Part shown: positions 10,143 to 20,638 of the stretch, piece by piece
Layout: each line of letters opens with the position of its first letter
How positions within the stretch are numbered: the stretch's first letter is position 1
Origin: UBA5069 sp963773745
GTDB lineage: Bacteria > Chloroflexota > Anaerolineae > Caldilineales > Caldilineaceae
DNA length: 64,000 nt
Assembly: GCA_963773745.1 (NCBI GenBank)
Contig: CAVZCL010000012.1
Location: forward strand, 124,001-188,000
Reading direction: 5' to 3'
Position numbers and translations under genes: made by a program
The notes under the pieces: model-generated
Seen by the model: only the letters and a program-made list of their open reading frames with translations
The model's database searches: none
What the model was told of the DNA's origin: nothing

Positions 10143-11996
10143 AGCAGCAACCGCACACAACCCGCACCACCGATCAGAATACAAAAAGTACACAATGTAC
10201 GCAGGAGATTGGCTTGCATGATGGAGTAACACCCACCCGCGCTGCACGCATGCGCCGTCGTGAAGGCACATGGATCATCGTTCCCGCCGCGCTTGCGCTG
10301 GCGCTGATCCTCGTGCTCTCGCTGGGTCTGCGCAGCGCACGGGCACAGTCCGCTGCACCGGTTGCGCCTGCAGCACCTGCAGCGCCCAACGCCCTTCTTT
10401 CCTCAAATCAGTGGGTTAATAACGGCCCTGTACAGGTGGCCGGCCAGTCCTTCTTCGACGACCTCGACGTCAAGGCAGGCGAGGCGCTTGAGGGCGACGT
10501 CGTCGTATACAAGGGCGACGTCAACGTGCGCGCCGGCGGGCGCATCAACGGCGGCCTGGTTGCCTATGCGGGCGACGTGCGCATCGCATCCGGCGCCACT
10601 GTTACCGGCGATATCGTCGCCTGGGCGGGTGACGTCGTGATTGACGGCCGCGCCGAAAGCAACGTCTCGGCCTTCAGCGGCGACGTCCGCCTGGGCAGCT
10701 CTGCCTATGTGGGTGGCGATGTGAGCGTGCTGGCAGGCGACATCGATCGGCGTGAAGGTGCAACTGTAGCGGGCAACGCGCTCACCGGGCCGACTGCCGG
10801 CAAGTCCAATGGCTTGCTCGGGCTGAGCCCACAGCAATTCAGCGCACCCGCTGCGCCCAACGCACCGGTTGGACCGCAAGCGCCCGATGGCAGCGAGCAG
10901 AGCAACCGTGGCCGGACAGGCCCCTTTTCGTGGCTAATCGGCGCCTTCGTGCGCCTCTTGCTGGCAGCCATCTTCGCAATTCTGCTTACATTGGGCGCCA
11001 TGCTGGCCTATACGCTCAAGCCGCAGGTCATTGACAGGACGGTCGAAGAGCTAGGCATCAACCCAACGCGCAGCTTTGCGCTGGGCATTACCGTCATGGG
11101 CGCGCTCTGGCTGACGACCTACTTGCTTGCACGCGCCTTCTGCTTTGCGCCGCTCTCAATTATCCCGGGCGCAGCTTCCTTTGCGCTGGGCGCTGTGGGC
11201 TTCACCGTGGCTGCGCGCTGGATGGGTCGTCGCCTTGCCGGCGGCAATGCGCCGGGCCAGGGCATGATCAGCGGGCAGCCCGCCGAGCGCCGACAAGTGC
11301 TCGAAGTGGCGATGGGCGGCCTGCTCATCGGCGTGGTCTTCCTCGCCTTCGGTGCGCTGATTGGCGGCATGTGGGGCCTTGCGCTCCTGCTGCCGGTTGC
11401 GCCGGGCGTGGGTGCATTCCTTAATCCGTGGTTTACCAAGTACCGCAATCGCACGCCGCAGGATTTGAGCAGCCCAGGGCGGACCGCATCTCCTGTCCCG
11501 CCCCCTGCGCCTGTTGCGCCGGCTGCACCGCCAGCGCCGCGCACGCCTCCTGCGCCTCGTTTCGCCCGTTGCGCCGCCTGTGGCGCCGGCGCCTCCGGTC
11601 CCGCCAACGCGTGACGAGCCGGATTCTGCGACGGTGCTTGAAGCGGTGCCAACACCAACTGCCCCTGCTGCGCCAGCGGGTGGGCTGGAAATCGGCGACC
11701 TGGTGGCGGCGGCCGACGCCGACGCCGAGCGCGCCGCTGCAGAAGCAGCCCAGGCTGCCGCTGAACGCGAGCGACAAGCCGCATCCATCGAATATGGCGG
11801 TGACGACTTCACCAAAATATCGGGCATTGGCCGCTCATGGGAGCGCAAGCTCAAGGCCGCCGGCGTCATGACCTATGGCCAGCTTGCTGCCTTGCCCATG
11901 GAATTGGTTGCCGCCATCCTCGGCGCTTCGCAGGAGGAGATTCTCGAGGACAAGATTCTCCAGCAGGCGGCAAGCTTGACTGCGCCCGGGGACTGA
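10139..11996 (+). CDS. Bactofilin-like membrane protein with C-terminal helix-hairpin-helix domain, frame-broken
   Basis: After an N-terminal hydrophobic segment (about 44-66) comes an Ala/Pro linker and a beta-solenoid of short repeats ending in Gly-Asp (GDVVVYKGDVNVRAGGRINGG and following), as in polymer-forming bactofilin domains. Three to four membrane segments follow at about 265-430. The first frame then runs through a Pro-rich stretch to a TGA at 11612-11614. One frame over (+1, around 11555-11565) the Pro-rich linker continues into an Ala/Glu-rich helix and a helix-hairpin-helix domain (FTKISGIGRSWERKLKAAGV), ending at 11996. I treat this as one gene split by a one-base indel. It is co-transcribed with the ECF sigma and anti-sigma genes, so a role in envelope organisation under sigma control is likely. 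Confidence 0.65.
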
Positions 11997-12024
11997 CCGG
12001 CGCATTGGCAAATCGAAGATAACC

Positions 12025-12056
12025 GAGCGAGGCTTCCGATTCTGGAAGCCTCGCTC
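12025..12056. repeat. Short hairpin of the GAGGCTTC type
   Basis: Arms of 13 bases (12025-12037 and 12044-12056) are perfectly complementary with a 6-base loop. There is no T-run. The same arm core (GCGAGGCTTCC) recurs at 16116, 53068 and 53948, each time just after a gene. Confidence 0.75.
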
Positions 12057-12072
12057 CGCGCCCAGCCGCGTT

Positions 12073-12210
12073 GCCGTTGTAGGTCACGTCTCCTGACGTG
12101 ACGCAGCCCGCAGGGCTGAAGTTGTGAGCCAAATGTGACGAGCGCGCAGAGGTGTGCGCGTGTTCAGCCCTGCGGGCTGCGTCACGTCAGGAGACGTGAC
12201 CTACAACGGC
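12073..12210. repeat. Palindromic element, family A copy 2 (best preserved)
   Basis: Arms 12073-12120 and 12163-12210 are perfect 48-base reverse complements around a 42-base centre. The arms contain TAGGTCACGTCTCCTGACGT and CAGCCCGCAGGGCTGAA. The intergenic stretch 11997-12344 holds only this element, the hairpin at 12025 and the hisI leader. Confidence 0.9.
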
Positions 12211-12344
12211 GCTCGCCTCAGGCCCTTCGTGCGCCCCGTCATCATGCCAATGCTGCGCCAGACGCGCAATCAGTGTAAAATCCACGGCTGGAAGTCCCGA
12301 CAGCCCGCCTCGCGCACTGCGCCTTACGTGAAATTTGCGCTCCC

Positions 12345-12710
12345 ATGGATGAACAAAACATTACGGCTGAGGCGCTCGTGGCAGCCATCACATGGAACGA
12401 CCAGGGGCTCATCCCCGCCATTGTGCAGGACGCCACATCGAAACGCGTGTTGATGATGGCATGGATGAACGCAGAGAGCCTGCGCCGCACGCTTGCGAGC
12501 GGCGAGACGGTCTTCTGGAGCCGCAGCCGCCAGGCATTCTGGCACAAGGGCGAAAGCAGCGGTAACGTGCAGCGTGTCCGCTCCATCCAGGTTGATTGCG
12601 ACGGCGACACACTGCTCATGCTTGTGGATGCGGCAGGCCCGGCCTGCCACACGGGAGCCGTCTCGTGCTTCTTCCGCCAACTTGCGCCCCACACAGAATC
12701 AGACAGGTGA
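12345..12710 (+). CDS. hisI: Phosphoribosyl-AMP cyclohydrolase
   Basis: HisI opens the adenine ring of phosphoribosyl-AMP, the third step of histidine synthesis. All family blocks are present in a 121-residue protein: VLMMAWMN, FWSRSR, WHKGESSGN, the metal-binding DCDGD and the ACHTG cysteine motif. It ends at 12710, and hisE begins three bases later, so the two steps that are fused as HisIE in many bacteria are made from separate but adjacent genes here. No clear ribosome site is seen before ATG 12345. Confidence 0.95.
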   Translation: MDEQNITAEALVAAITWNDQGLIPAIVQDATSKRVLMMAWMNAESLRRTLASGETVFWSRSRQAFWHKGESSGNVQRVRSIQVDCDGDTLLMLVDAAGPACHTGAVSCFFRQLAPHTESDR

Positions 12711-12713
12711 ATC

Positions 12714-12995
12714 ATGCCCTCCACGCTCGAGACACTCTTCGCCACAATTGAAGCGCGCAAGGAGAGCCTCCCCGAAAGCTCCTACACAGCGCGCCTCTTT
12801 GCCATGGGCGAGAACGAAATCTGCAAGAAGATTGGTGAGGAAGCCGTTGAGGTGATCGTCGCCGCCAAGGGCGAAACCGAAGATCGCATCATCTACGAAA
12901 TGGCCGATTGGGTCTACCATGCCATGGTCTTGCTCGCCTTGCGCGGGTTGACGTGGGACGAGGTTGAGGCCGAGTTGGCCCGCCGCTTCAAGTAG
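12714..12995 (+). CDS. hisE: Phosphoribosyl-ATP pyrophosphatase
   Basis: HisE removes pyrophosphate from phosphoribosyl-ATP, the second step of histidine synthesis. The 93-residue all-alpha protein has the MazG-like metal-binding core KIGEEAVEVIVAAKGE and the second helix DRIIYEMADWVYH with the usual acidic residues. Only three bases separate it from hisI, so the pair is co-translated. The length is normal for a stand-alone HisE. Confidence 0.95.
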   Translation: MPSTLETLFATIEARKESLPESSYTARLFAMGENEICKKIGEEAVEVIVAAKGETEDRIIYEMADWVYHAMVLLALRGLTWDEVEAELARRFK

Positions 12996-13026
12996 CCGTT
13001 GGGCGCGGCGCAACGCAGGTCGCGCG

Positions 13027-13035
13027 TGCTACAAT
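13027..13035 (+). promoter_or_regulatory. Extended -10 promoter candidate for guaB
   Basis: TGC followed by TACAAT (13030-13035) lies 70 bases before the guaB start. No convincing -35 element is seen at the right distance, which is usual for extended -10 promoters. Confidence 0.4.
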
Positions 13036-13105
13036 ATGGATGAAGTACGCGTAAGTGTGAGGCGTGCGCGCCCTTCGTGGCCGTCCGCCGGAAAGGAGCC
13101 TGGCC

Positions 13106-14683
13106 GTGAGCAGTACACTCGTCCACCCTGTTGCACCCGAGCAGGAACTTCCACCGCAACAGAAGCACTCCACCAACGGCGCACATGAGGCCGTGCCTGC
13201 GGCGCGCTTCGAGAGCGAAGCCCTGACCTTTGACGACGTGCTGCTCGTCCCGGGCTACACCGAAATGCTCCCTGCCGAAGTGGATATCAGTATCAAGCTC
13301 CACGAGCGGCTCCAGCTCTACATTCCGGTGCTAAGCGCCGCGATGGATACGGTGACCGAGAGCGAACTGGCGATTGCGCTGGCGCGCCAGGGCGGGCTGG
13401 GCGTCATCCACCGCAACCTTGACGTGGTGGCGCAGGCCGAGGAGGTCAACAAGGTCAAGCGCAGCGAAAGCGGCATGATTGTGGACCCGATAACGCTGCG
13501 CCCCGACGCCACGCTGGCCGACGCCGAAGCGCTCATGGCGCGCTACAAGATCAGCGGCGTGCCGATCACCGATGACTCGGGCCGGCTGGTGGGCATCCTC
13601 ACCAACCGCGACGTGCGCTTTGCCACGGACGATCGTCGCCCCGTCAGCGACTACATGACGGTCAAGGGACTCGTCACCGCCAAGATCGGCACGACGCTGC
13701 TCGAGGCGCAGGAGATTCTCCACTACCACCGCATCGAGAAGCTGCCCCTGGTTGACGATACCTTCCACCTCAAGGGGCTGATCACCTACAAGGACATCCT
13801 CAAGAAGCAGGATTATCCCAACTCGGCCAAGGACGACCGCGGGCGGCTGCTCGTGGCCGCCGCCGTGGGCGTAGGCGAGCAGGGGCTTCAGCGCGCCGAT
13901 GCAGTCATCGCCGCGGGCGCTGACGCGATTGCCATTGACACGGCGCACGGCCACAGCAAGAATGTGGTGGAGACGCTGCGTATCCTGCGCAAGCGCCACC
14001 CCAACATCCCCATTCTGGCGGGCAACGTCGTCACGGCTGAGGGCGTGCGCGCCCTTGCCGATGCAGGCGCAAGCGTCGTCAAGGTGGGCGTGGGCGCAGG
14101 TTCAATCTGCACCACGCGCATTGTCAGCGGCGCGGGCATGCCCCAGTTGACGGCCGTGAGCGAATGCGCCGCAGCCGGGCGCGCGATCGGCATTCCCGTG
14201 ATTGCCGACGGCGGCATTCGCTTCAGCGGCGACATCACCAAGGCGATGGCCGCGGGCGCATCAGCCGTCATGCTGGGCAGCCTGCTGGCAGGCATGCACG
14301 AGAGCCCGGGCGAGGTGGTCATCCGCGAGGGGCGCTCCTTCAAGGAGTACCGCGGCATGGGCAGCCTGGGCGCCATGAAGGGGCGCGCCAACGACCGCTA
14401 CCAGAGCGCTCAGTCGGACGTCTCTCCGGACGTCAGCGGCAAGGCTGTGCCCGAAGGGATCGAGGGGCAGGTTGCCTACAAGGGCATGCTGCGCGATTTC
14501 GTCTATCAACTCATGGGCGGCTTGCGCTCGGGCATGGGCTACGTGGGTGCGGAGAGCATTGCAGACCTGTGGGCCAAGGCGCGCTTTGTGCGCATTAGCA
14601 ACGCCGGCGTGCTCGAGAGCCACCCGCACAGCATTACCATCACGAAGGAAGCACCCAACTACCAACTGCGCCCTGGCCGATAG
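13106..14683 (+). CDS. guaB: Inosine-5'-monophosphate dehydrogenase
   Basis: IMPDH oxidises IMP to XMP with NAD, the committed step to GMP. The 525-residue protein has the N-terminal barrel start ALTFDDVLLVPGYT, two CBS domains at about 125-245 (for example ISGVPITDDSGRLVGILTNRD), the catalytic loop GSICTTRIVSGAG with the active-site Cys, and the flap EYRGMGSLGAM. About 30 extra residues precede the usual start. GTG 13106 is chosen because GAAAGGAG lies 8 bases upstream; the earlier in-frame codon at 13064 has no such site. purA follows, so the two branches from IMP are encoded next to each other. Confidence 0.96.
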   Translation: MSSTLVHPVAPEQELPPQQKHSTNGAHEAVPAARFESEALTFDDVLLVPGYTEMLPAEVDISIKLHERLQLYIPVLSAAMDTVTESELAIALARQGGLGVIHRNLDVVAQAEEVNKVKRSESGMIVDPITLRPDATLADAEALMARYKISGVPITDDSGRLVGILTNRDVRFATDDRRPVSDYMTVKGLVTAKIGTTLLEAQEILHYHRIEKLPLVDDTFHLKGLITYKDILKKQDYPNSAKDDRGRLLVAAAVGVGEQGLQRADAVIAAGADAIAIDTAHGHSKNVVETLRILRKRHPNIPILAGNVVTAEGVRALADAGASVVKVGVGAGSICTTRIVSGAGMPQLTAVSECAAAGRAIGIPVIADGGIRFSGDITKAMAAGASAVMLGSLLAGMHESPGEVVIREGRSFKEYRGMGSLGAMKGRANDRYQSAQSDVSPDVSGKAVPEGIEGQVAYKGMLRDFVYQLMGGLRSGMGYVGAESIADLWAKARFVRISNAGVLESHPHSITITKEAPNYQLRPGR

Positions 14684-14815
14684 GCGTAGTGCCGAGCCCG
14701 TCAGTCCGCAGGGCATTTACACAGACGACTCGCCACCGGCTGATCCCCAGCACTTGGTGGTTCCACACCGGCGCGCATGGTGCGCCCCCCATTTAGAGCG
14801 ACGGAGAAGCAGCAC

Positions 14816-16087
<1,272 letters not shown>

Positions 16088-16115
16088 GATGGCGCAATCC
16101 CTGACATGCACCTCC

Positions 16116-16149
16116 GAAGCGAGGCTTCCAGAAGCGGAAGCCTCGCTTC
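16116..16149 (+). terminator. Hairpin after purA, GAGGCTTC type
   Basis: A perfect 14-bp stem (16116-16129 with 16136-16149) with a 6-base loop lies 28 bases after purA. No T-run follows. The arm GAAGCGAGGCTTC is shared with the hairpins at 53068 and 53948. Confidence 0.6.
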
Positions 16150-16168
16150 ATGATCCGGAGCCTCTCCA

Positions 16169-16943
16169 ATGCTGCTGCAATTCGAAACCCAGCCCGCCAC
16201 CTTCACTGCGCGCCCCAACCGCTACGTGGTGCATGCGCGCTTGGCAAATGGCGAGCACATCGTCGCCCACTGCGCCGACCCGGGCCGCCTGACGGAGCTG
16301 CTTCTCCCCGGCGTGCGCCTGCACGTGAGCGCGGCGCTTGGACCTGCACGGGCCGGCGCGCCACTCCGCAAGACAGCCTGGGACTTGCGCTTTGTTGAGC
16401 ATCCTGACGATGGGCAACTGATCAGCCTCGACACGCGCGTGCCTAATGCCCTCTTTGCCGAGGGGCTGGCCGGCAGCTTCTTTCCCGAGATCTGCGCCGA
16501 CTTCGCGTCGAGCTGAATTGCGGCGCGAGGTGCCGCTGCCTGCCCTGGCGCTCTCTCCCAAAGGCCGCAGCAAGGAACCGCACTCGCGCGCCGACTTTCG
16601 CCTTACGCTCAGCGATGGCAGCGTTACATGGATCGAAGTCAAGTCGGCGTCGCTGGTTGTGGATCGCATCGCTCGCTTTCCCGATGCCGTCACGGCGCGC
16701 GGGCGCAGGCACCTTCTCGAACTGGCGACGCTGGCGCAGGGCGGCACGCGCACGGCGGTCGTCTTCATTGTGCAGCGCCCCGACGCCGATGCGCTCGAGG
16801 CGCATCGCGCCACAGATCCGGCCTTTGCCCAAGCGCTTGACGCCGCGCACGCGGCCGGCGTGCTCATTCGGGCTGCAACCTGTCAGGTCTCCACCAGCGA
16901 AATATCGCTCGACCGCCATATACCTGTTCTGGTGGGCGCATGA
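16169..16943 (+). CDS. sfsA: SfsA-family DNA/RNA nuclease-like protein, frame-broken
   Basis: SfsA proteins have an OB-fold N-terminal domain and a PD-(D/E)XK nuclease-like C-terminal domain; E. coli SfsA was linked to sugar fermentation gene expression. The first frame covers the N-terminal half (VAHCADPGRLTELLLPG, DTRVPNALFAEGL) and meets a TGA at 16514-16516. One base further (+1) the sequence continues as ELRREV, SRADFRLTL, WIEVKSASLV, RFPDAVTARGRRHL, giving the catalytic D...EVK core, to TGA 16941-16943. Joined, the protein has about 257 residues, close to the usual 235-250. The break is probably a one-base insertion near 16513. Confidence 0.75.
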
Positions 16944-16999
16944 ATAGCGCAGTTCACAGCGACTGCTTGAATGGCGCCGCTCAGAAGTCCGCAGCACTC

Positions 17000-17138
17000 G
17001 TAGCAGGGGGCTTCCAGCCCTCCGGCTGTTGTAGGTCACGTCTCCCGGCGTGACGACCGCAGGTCCCGTCTCCTCACGTGACGCAGCGCGCAACACCATG
17101 CAGAGGCCCAAAACGGAGGGCTGGAAGCCCCCCGCTAC
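17000..17138. repeat. Palindromic element, families A and C combined
   Basis: Outer arms GTAGCAGGGGGCTTCCAGCC (from 17000) and its complement ending at 17138 enclose a degenerate family A core (GTAGGTCACGTCTCCCGGCG at 17031-17050). The same layout occurs at 60543-60652. It lies between sfsA and the tmRNA gene. Confidence 0.8.
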
Positions 17139-17162
17139 GCATGCCGCAAACTGCGGTGGTTA

Positions 17163-17240
17163 TCGTAGCGGCTGCTTCAGCTGCCGTTCTCGAGGACGCG
17201 GCGCGATCTCCACCTACGGCAGCTGAAGCAGCCGCTACGA
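17163..17240. repeat. Inverted repeat with 25-bp perfect arms
   Basis: Arms 17163-17187 and 17216-17240 are perfect reverse complements (TCGTAGCGGCTGCTTCAGCT and five more bases) with a 28-base spacer. The TCGTAGCGG end is shared with the element at 58229. With the element at 17000 it accounts for most of 16944-17300. Confidence 0.85.
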
Positions 17241-17306
17241 ACGACGACGCGCACTTCGGAGATGCACCACCGAAGCCGCCGCTACGAAAAAATCGCCTCG
17301 TCTGCA

Positions 17307-17335
17307 TTGATCAGAACGCGCATCTGTGCTATACT
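17307..17335 (+). promoter_or_regulatory. Promoter of the tmRNA gene
   Basis: TTGATC at 17307-17312, a 17-base spacer and an extended -10 (TGC then TATACT at 17330-17335). The mature tmRNA begins 14 bases later, consistent with 5' processing. Confidence 0.7.
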
Positions 17336-17348
17336 TGGGACGTTATCT

Positions 17349-17746
17349 GGGGATGCAACGGTCTCGACGGGGCAGGATATCTCTGGACGGCAGGTCGTAG
17401 AGCGTCGGCTACGTAAAAATAGGCGCACTGCTACAAATGCCAACACAGGCAAAACCTTCAACTTCGGCTTCGCACAGGCCCCCGCGGCCCTCGCCGCCTA
17501 AGTTGGACTGATCCCCTCGAGGGATCACGGCCCACGGTGATGGTGCTCGCAGGTCCCGTGTACGCTGTAATCTACTGAGGAGTTGCGGTGGCTGAACGCC
17601 GATAAGGCCGCCTAAGACTATCGGCTCGCTGGAGACTGGCTTGTGTCGCACAGAGCCACTCCAGTCAAAACCAATTGAGCGACTAAACCTGTAGAAGTCC
17701 TTGGATGATTGTTTCGGACGCGGGTTCGACTCCCGCCATCTCCACC
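17349..17746 (+). ncRNA. ssrA: Transfer-messenger RNA
   Basis: tmRNA rescues stalled ribosomes and tags the unfinished protein for proteolysis. The 5' end GGGGATGCAACGGTCTCGAC pairs with the 3' acceptor CATCTCCA, and a T-arm GGGTTCGACTCCCGCC precedes it. The tag reading frame starts with GCC at 17439 and encodes ANTGKTFNFGFAQAPAALAA, ending in the usual ALAA, followed by TAA at 17499-17501. Pseudoknot-like GC segments occupy 17510-17700. It is a one-piece tmRNA. CC of the CCA end is encoded; the final A is not, so CCA is completed after transcription. Confidence 0.97.
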
Positions 17747-17762
17747 TTATACCCACCGCCAG

Positions 17763-17789
17763 CGGCCCGGACAATGTCCGGGCCGTTTT
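17763..17789 (+). terminator. Terminator of the tmRNA gene
   Basis: An 11-bp perfect stem (17763-17773 with 17775-17785) is followed by TTTT, 17 bases after the tmRNA end. A real hairpin would open the inner pairs to form the loop. Confidence 0.85.
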
Positions 17790-17868
17790 GGGGAGGGAAT
17801 GACCCGGGCTCCATGAGCCACTTTGCCGGTGCGCACGCCTGCGCCACGTTCACCACCGTTCTCTGCTT

Positions 17869-19089
17869 ATGAGCTCCATCTCCCGCAGGGGCTTTCTGCG
17901 CGCTGCCGCGCAAGCAGGCGGCGCGGCCTTCCTCACCGGCTGCGTGCGCCCGGCGCTCGCCAATGACAGCCCTGCGCGCCACCTCTTTGCCGATTTCTCC
18001 AGCGCCGTGGACAAGCCGCCTGTTGTGCTGCCAAGCACACAGCCCTACCCGCTGCCGGAAGCAAATCTCGATACGCAAATCGGCCAGATGCTGCTGGTTG
18101 GCTTTGGCGGGGCCTACCTTGCCCCCAATGCCGATGTACTGGAGGCGATTCGCTCCGGCAAGCTTGGCAGCGTCGTGCTCTTTGGCCACAACATCGTCAA
18201 CGCTGAACAGGTACGCGCACTCACCGACACACTGCGCGCCGCCGCCACCATCCCGCTGCTCATCAGCGTCGACCAGGAGGGGGGCTACGTCAGCCGCCTG
18301 GGCCCCTGGTCGGGTATTACCCCCAACTACACCGAGCAGTATCTGGGTGAAGTGAACAACATCACCCTTACGACGGCGCAGGCAGCCAGCACGGCGATCG
18401 TCATGCGCAGGCTGGGCATCAACCTGAATCTCGCGCCCGTGGTGGACCTGAATCTCAACCCCTACAATCCGGTGATTGGCGGCGTGCAACGCAGCTACTC
18501 AAGCGACCCCGACATTGTGGCCGCGCACGCGGCAGCGGCAATTGACGCCCACCGCATCCGCGGCGTGGGCACCACGCTCAAGCACTTCCCTGGCCACGGC
18601 AGTTCCAGCGCCGACACGCACCTGGGCTTTGTGGACGTAACAGACACGTGGCAGACCGTTGAGCTGGCCCCCTACGTCAAACTGATCGCTGCCGGCAAGG
18701 TCGACGCCATCATGACGGCGCACATCTTCAACTCCACGCTGGACCCGGAACTGCCCGCTACGCTCTCGAAGCCGGTCATCACCGGCCTGCTGCGCGAGAA
18801 GATGGGCTACGACGGCGTGGTCATTAGCGACGACATGCGCATGCGCGCGATCTCCGACATCTACAGCCCCGAAGATGCGATGCTCAAGGTCATCAATGCG
18901 GGTGTAGACCTGATTGCGATTAGCAACAATATTCCCGGCAAGAGCGCTATTTCAGCGTCGGAAGCCTTTGGCATCATTCGCCGCCTGGTCGATGACGGGC
19001 AGATCAGCGAGGAGCGCATTGCCCAGTCCTACCGGCGCATCGTGCGCCTCAAGGCTGCGCTCAAGCTCGTGACGTTACCTGACGCATAG
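17869..19089 (+). CDS. Exported glycoside hydrolase family 3 (beta-N-acetylhexosaminidase-like)
   Basis: The 406-residue protein begins with SSISRRGFLRAAAQAGGAAF, which has a twin-arginine motif, followed by FLTGC, a possible lipobox, so it is likely exported folded and perhaps lipid-anchored. The GH3 barrel shows SVDQEGGYVSRLG, LAPVVDLN, KHFPGHGSSSADTHLG (the His loop used as acid/base in NagZ-type enzymes) and VVISDDMRM with the nucleophile Asp. These place it near NagZ, which removes GlcNAc from peptidoglycan fragments. Substrate is inferred. It is a single-gene unit ended by a long inverted repeat. Confidence 0.88.
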   Translation: MSSISRRGFLRAAAQAGGAAFLTGCVRPALANDSPARHLFADFSSAVDKPPVVLPSTQPYPLPEANLDTQIGQMLLVGFGGAYLAPNADVLEAIRSGKLGSVVLFGHNIVNAEQVRALTDTLRAAATIPLLISVDQEGGYVSRLGPWSGITPNYTEQYLGEVNNITLTTAQAASTAIVMRRLGINLNLAPVVDLNLNPYNPVIGGVQRSYSSDPDIVAAHAAAAIDAHRIRGVGTTLKHFPGHGSSSADTHLGFVDVTDTWQTVELAPYVKLIAAGKVDAIMTAHIFNSTLDPELPATLSKPVITGLLREKMGYDGVVISDDMRMRAISDIYSPEDAMLKVINAGVDLIAISNNIPGKSAISASEAFGIIRRLVDDGQISEERIAQSYRRIVRLKAALKLVTLPDA

Positions 19090-19092
19090 AGG

Positions 19093-19191
19093 ATTCGAGC
19101 ACGCAGCAACGGCGGTAAAACGGGAAGGGACATGAAACGCTTTGCGTTTCATGTCCCTTCCCGTTTTACCGCCGTTACTGCGTGCTCGAAT
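19093..19191. repeat. Long inverted repeat between convergent genes
   Basis: Arms of 48 bases (19093-19140 and 19144-19191) with one mismatch and a TTT loop. It ends the GH3 gene (+) and the following minus-strand gene (19202). The inner part GACATGAAACGC is similar in style to the palindrome at 62546 (AACATGAAACATGG). Confidence 0.9.
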
Positions 19192-19201
19192 TTTGGGCTC
19201 G

Positions 19202-19894
19202 CTATGCCGGCTTCTCCGATGAGCCGCCGGTGACGCCCTTCCACGCATCGTTCAATTGGTCGCCCGCCTGCCTGGCAAAGTCCTCGGTGGAGGTCGCTGC
19301 GCCGCTCAGGCTGGTGGCTGCCGTGCCGGCAAAGGGTTTAACGGCTTCGCCAAGCTGCTCCGCCAGCGCGTCAATTTGCCCTACGCCTGTCTTGGGCATG
19401 TTAACCGACGCCCCACCCGCAATGGGCTCCACAGTAATTGCAGCGCCCGTGCCTTCAAGCAGCGTGCGTGCAGCGGGCAAAACGCTGTCGGGCACAATCG
19501 CCGCCACGACCGATGAGCCCAGAGGCAAACCAGCACCAATTGCCTTGAGGCGGTCATCGGGAATGCCGGCATCGATCACCTTGGCTGCGCCGGCGCCAAG
19601 CAGCCCGCCAATGATCGCGCCCGATGTGCCACGGCCCAACAGGCCACCCAGCAGGCCGCCAATCAGGCCGCCGGCTGCAGCCGATGTGCCCACGCCCACG
19701 TCATTCTGTTCCTTGATGCTCAACTTGCCGTCATCTTCCTTGCGCACGATGGCTGTCTCTTCAATACCGAGGCCGGCAGCGCTCTTCGCCTCCTTCAACT
19801 GCGCCAGCACCTGCGCGGCTCGGTTTTCGTCGGGATAGGATGCAATCAGCAAATGTTTCGGTTCGCTGGCGGATGCTACTGGGTTGTCGCTCAT
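19202..19894 (-). CDS. Glycine-zipper stress-type membrane-associated protein (DUF1269-like)
   Basis: About 230 residues. The first 60 residues (LLIASYPDENRAAQVLAQLKE, ETAIVRKEDDGKLSIKEQND) form an alpha/beta domain as in DUF1269 proteins, followed by a Gly-rich hydrophobic stretch (GGLIGGLLGGLLGRGTSGAI) that could insert in a membrane, then Ala-rich helices. ATG 19894 is chosen because GGAGGAACC precedes it; an upstream in-frame codon at 19933 lacks a site. The function of this family is not known; members often accompany stress genes, and two other small stress-like genes follow here. Confidence 0.7.
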   Translation of the reverse strand: MSDNPVASASEPKHLLIASYPDENRAAQVLAQLKEAKSAAGLGIEETAIVRKEDDGKLSIKEQNDVGVGTSAAAGGLIGGLLGGLLGRGTSGAIIGGLLGAGAAKVIDAGIPDDRLKAIGAGLPLGSSVVAAIVPDSVLPAARTLLEGTGAAITVEPIAGGASVNMPKTGVGQIDALAEQLGEAVKPFAGTAATSLSGAATSTEDFARQAGDQLNDAWKGVTGGSSEKPA

Positions 19895-20093
19895 GGTTCC
19901 TCCGTTGGCAAGGGTGTTGCCACCCGATGGCACGCATCAATTTATGGCGCATGGCCCATTTTTCGGCCTGTAGCCACCACCATTGTACGATCACCCGGGG
20001 TGGGGCGCAACCACTTGCACCTGCACTTCCAGGGCCAGTTCCAATGCCAGTTCCAATGGCAACTTCTGTGAAACGAGATTGCCACGAAAACTG

Positions 20094-20175
20094 AAGCGCG
20101 GCAAAGAGGGATCAGTGAACGGGAAGCACTTCGCCAGATCGTGATCCCCGATCCTGATCCCTCTTTGCCGCGCTT
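20094..20175. repeat. Inverted repeat
   Basis: Arms 20094-20115 and 20154-20175 (22 bases, perfect) with a 38-base spacer. Just before it (20030-20058) CCAGTTCCAATG is repeated in tandem. The intergenic stretch 19895-20206 shows nothing else. Confidence 0.8.
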
Positions 20176-20206
20176 TGGACGCAATGGCAGCATCACTTCA
20201 GCTCCA

Positions 20207-20638
20207 TTACGCGCGCCCCTGCTCTTCCTCTTCGTTAACCTTGTGCGAGAGCGTATCGCGTTGGTTTGGAGTCTCCGTTCTTTCGGTGTTGTGCGCGTGC
20301 TCGGGACGATCGCTGGGCGTTATGGTTGACGGCCGAGTAACCTGTGACTCGACCAGCCCGCTCGTGTCCATGTCTGCCATACCCTTGGTGCTGGCGCGTG
20401 TTGCCGCGTTGGAGCCGCCGCCATCTACACCCGCTTCTGCCGCCTCTTCGACGGTGTCGCCGGAATCGGCATAGCGACCGCCATTGGTCGCACCGCGCCC
20501 ATAGACGCCGTATTCCTCACCGGGTTGCCCCTGGCCCACGCCTTCGCCCGCATTGGAGCCGCCTGTGGGGACGCCTGCGCTCCAGCCGAGGCCGGTGTTG
20601 TCTTTCGCCTCGTCTTCGGGCTTTTTTGATTCACTCAT
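20207..20638 (-). CDS. Small hydrophilic low-complexity protein
   Basis: A 143-residue protein, Gly/Glu/Thr/Asn-rich and without predicted secondary structure or membrane segment, ending in HKVNEEEEQGRA. ATG 20638 follows GAGGGAG at 6 bases, a good ribosome site, which is the main reason to accept it as real. Low-complexity hydrophilic proteins of this kind are often desiccation- or stress-related, but nothing specific can be said. Confidence 0.55.
   Translation of the reverse strand: MSESKKPEDEAKDNTGLGWSAGVPTGGSNAGEGVGQGQPGEEYGVYGRGATNGGRYADSGDTVEEAAEAGVDGGGSNAATRASTKGMADMDTSGLVESQVTRPSTITPSDRPEHAHNTERTETPNQRDTLSHKVNEEEEQGRA

Noticed and set aside
16514..16516. TGA in sfsA as a selenocysteine or RF2-like frameshift signal
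   Set aside because: The continuing similarity is in the +1 frame, no Cys is expected there, and SfsA is not known to use recoding; a one-base insertion is simpler.
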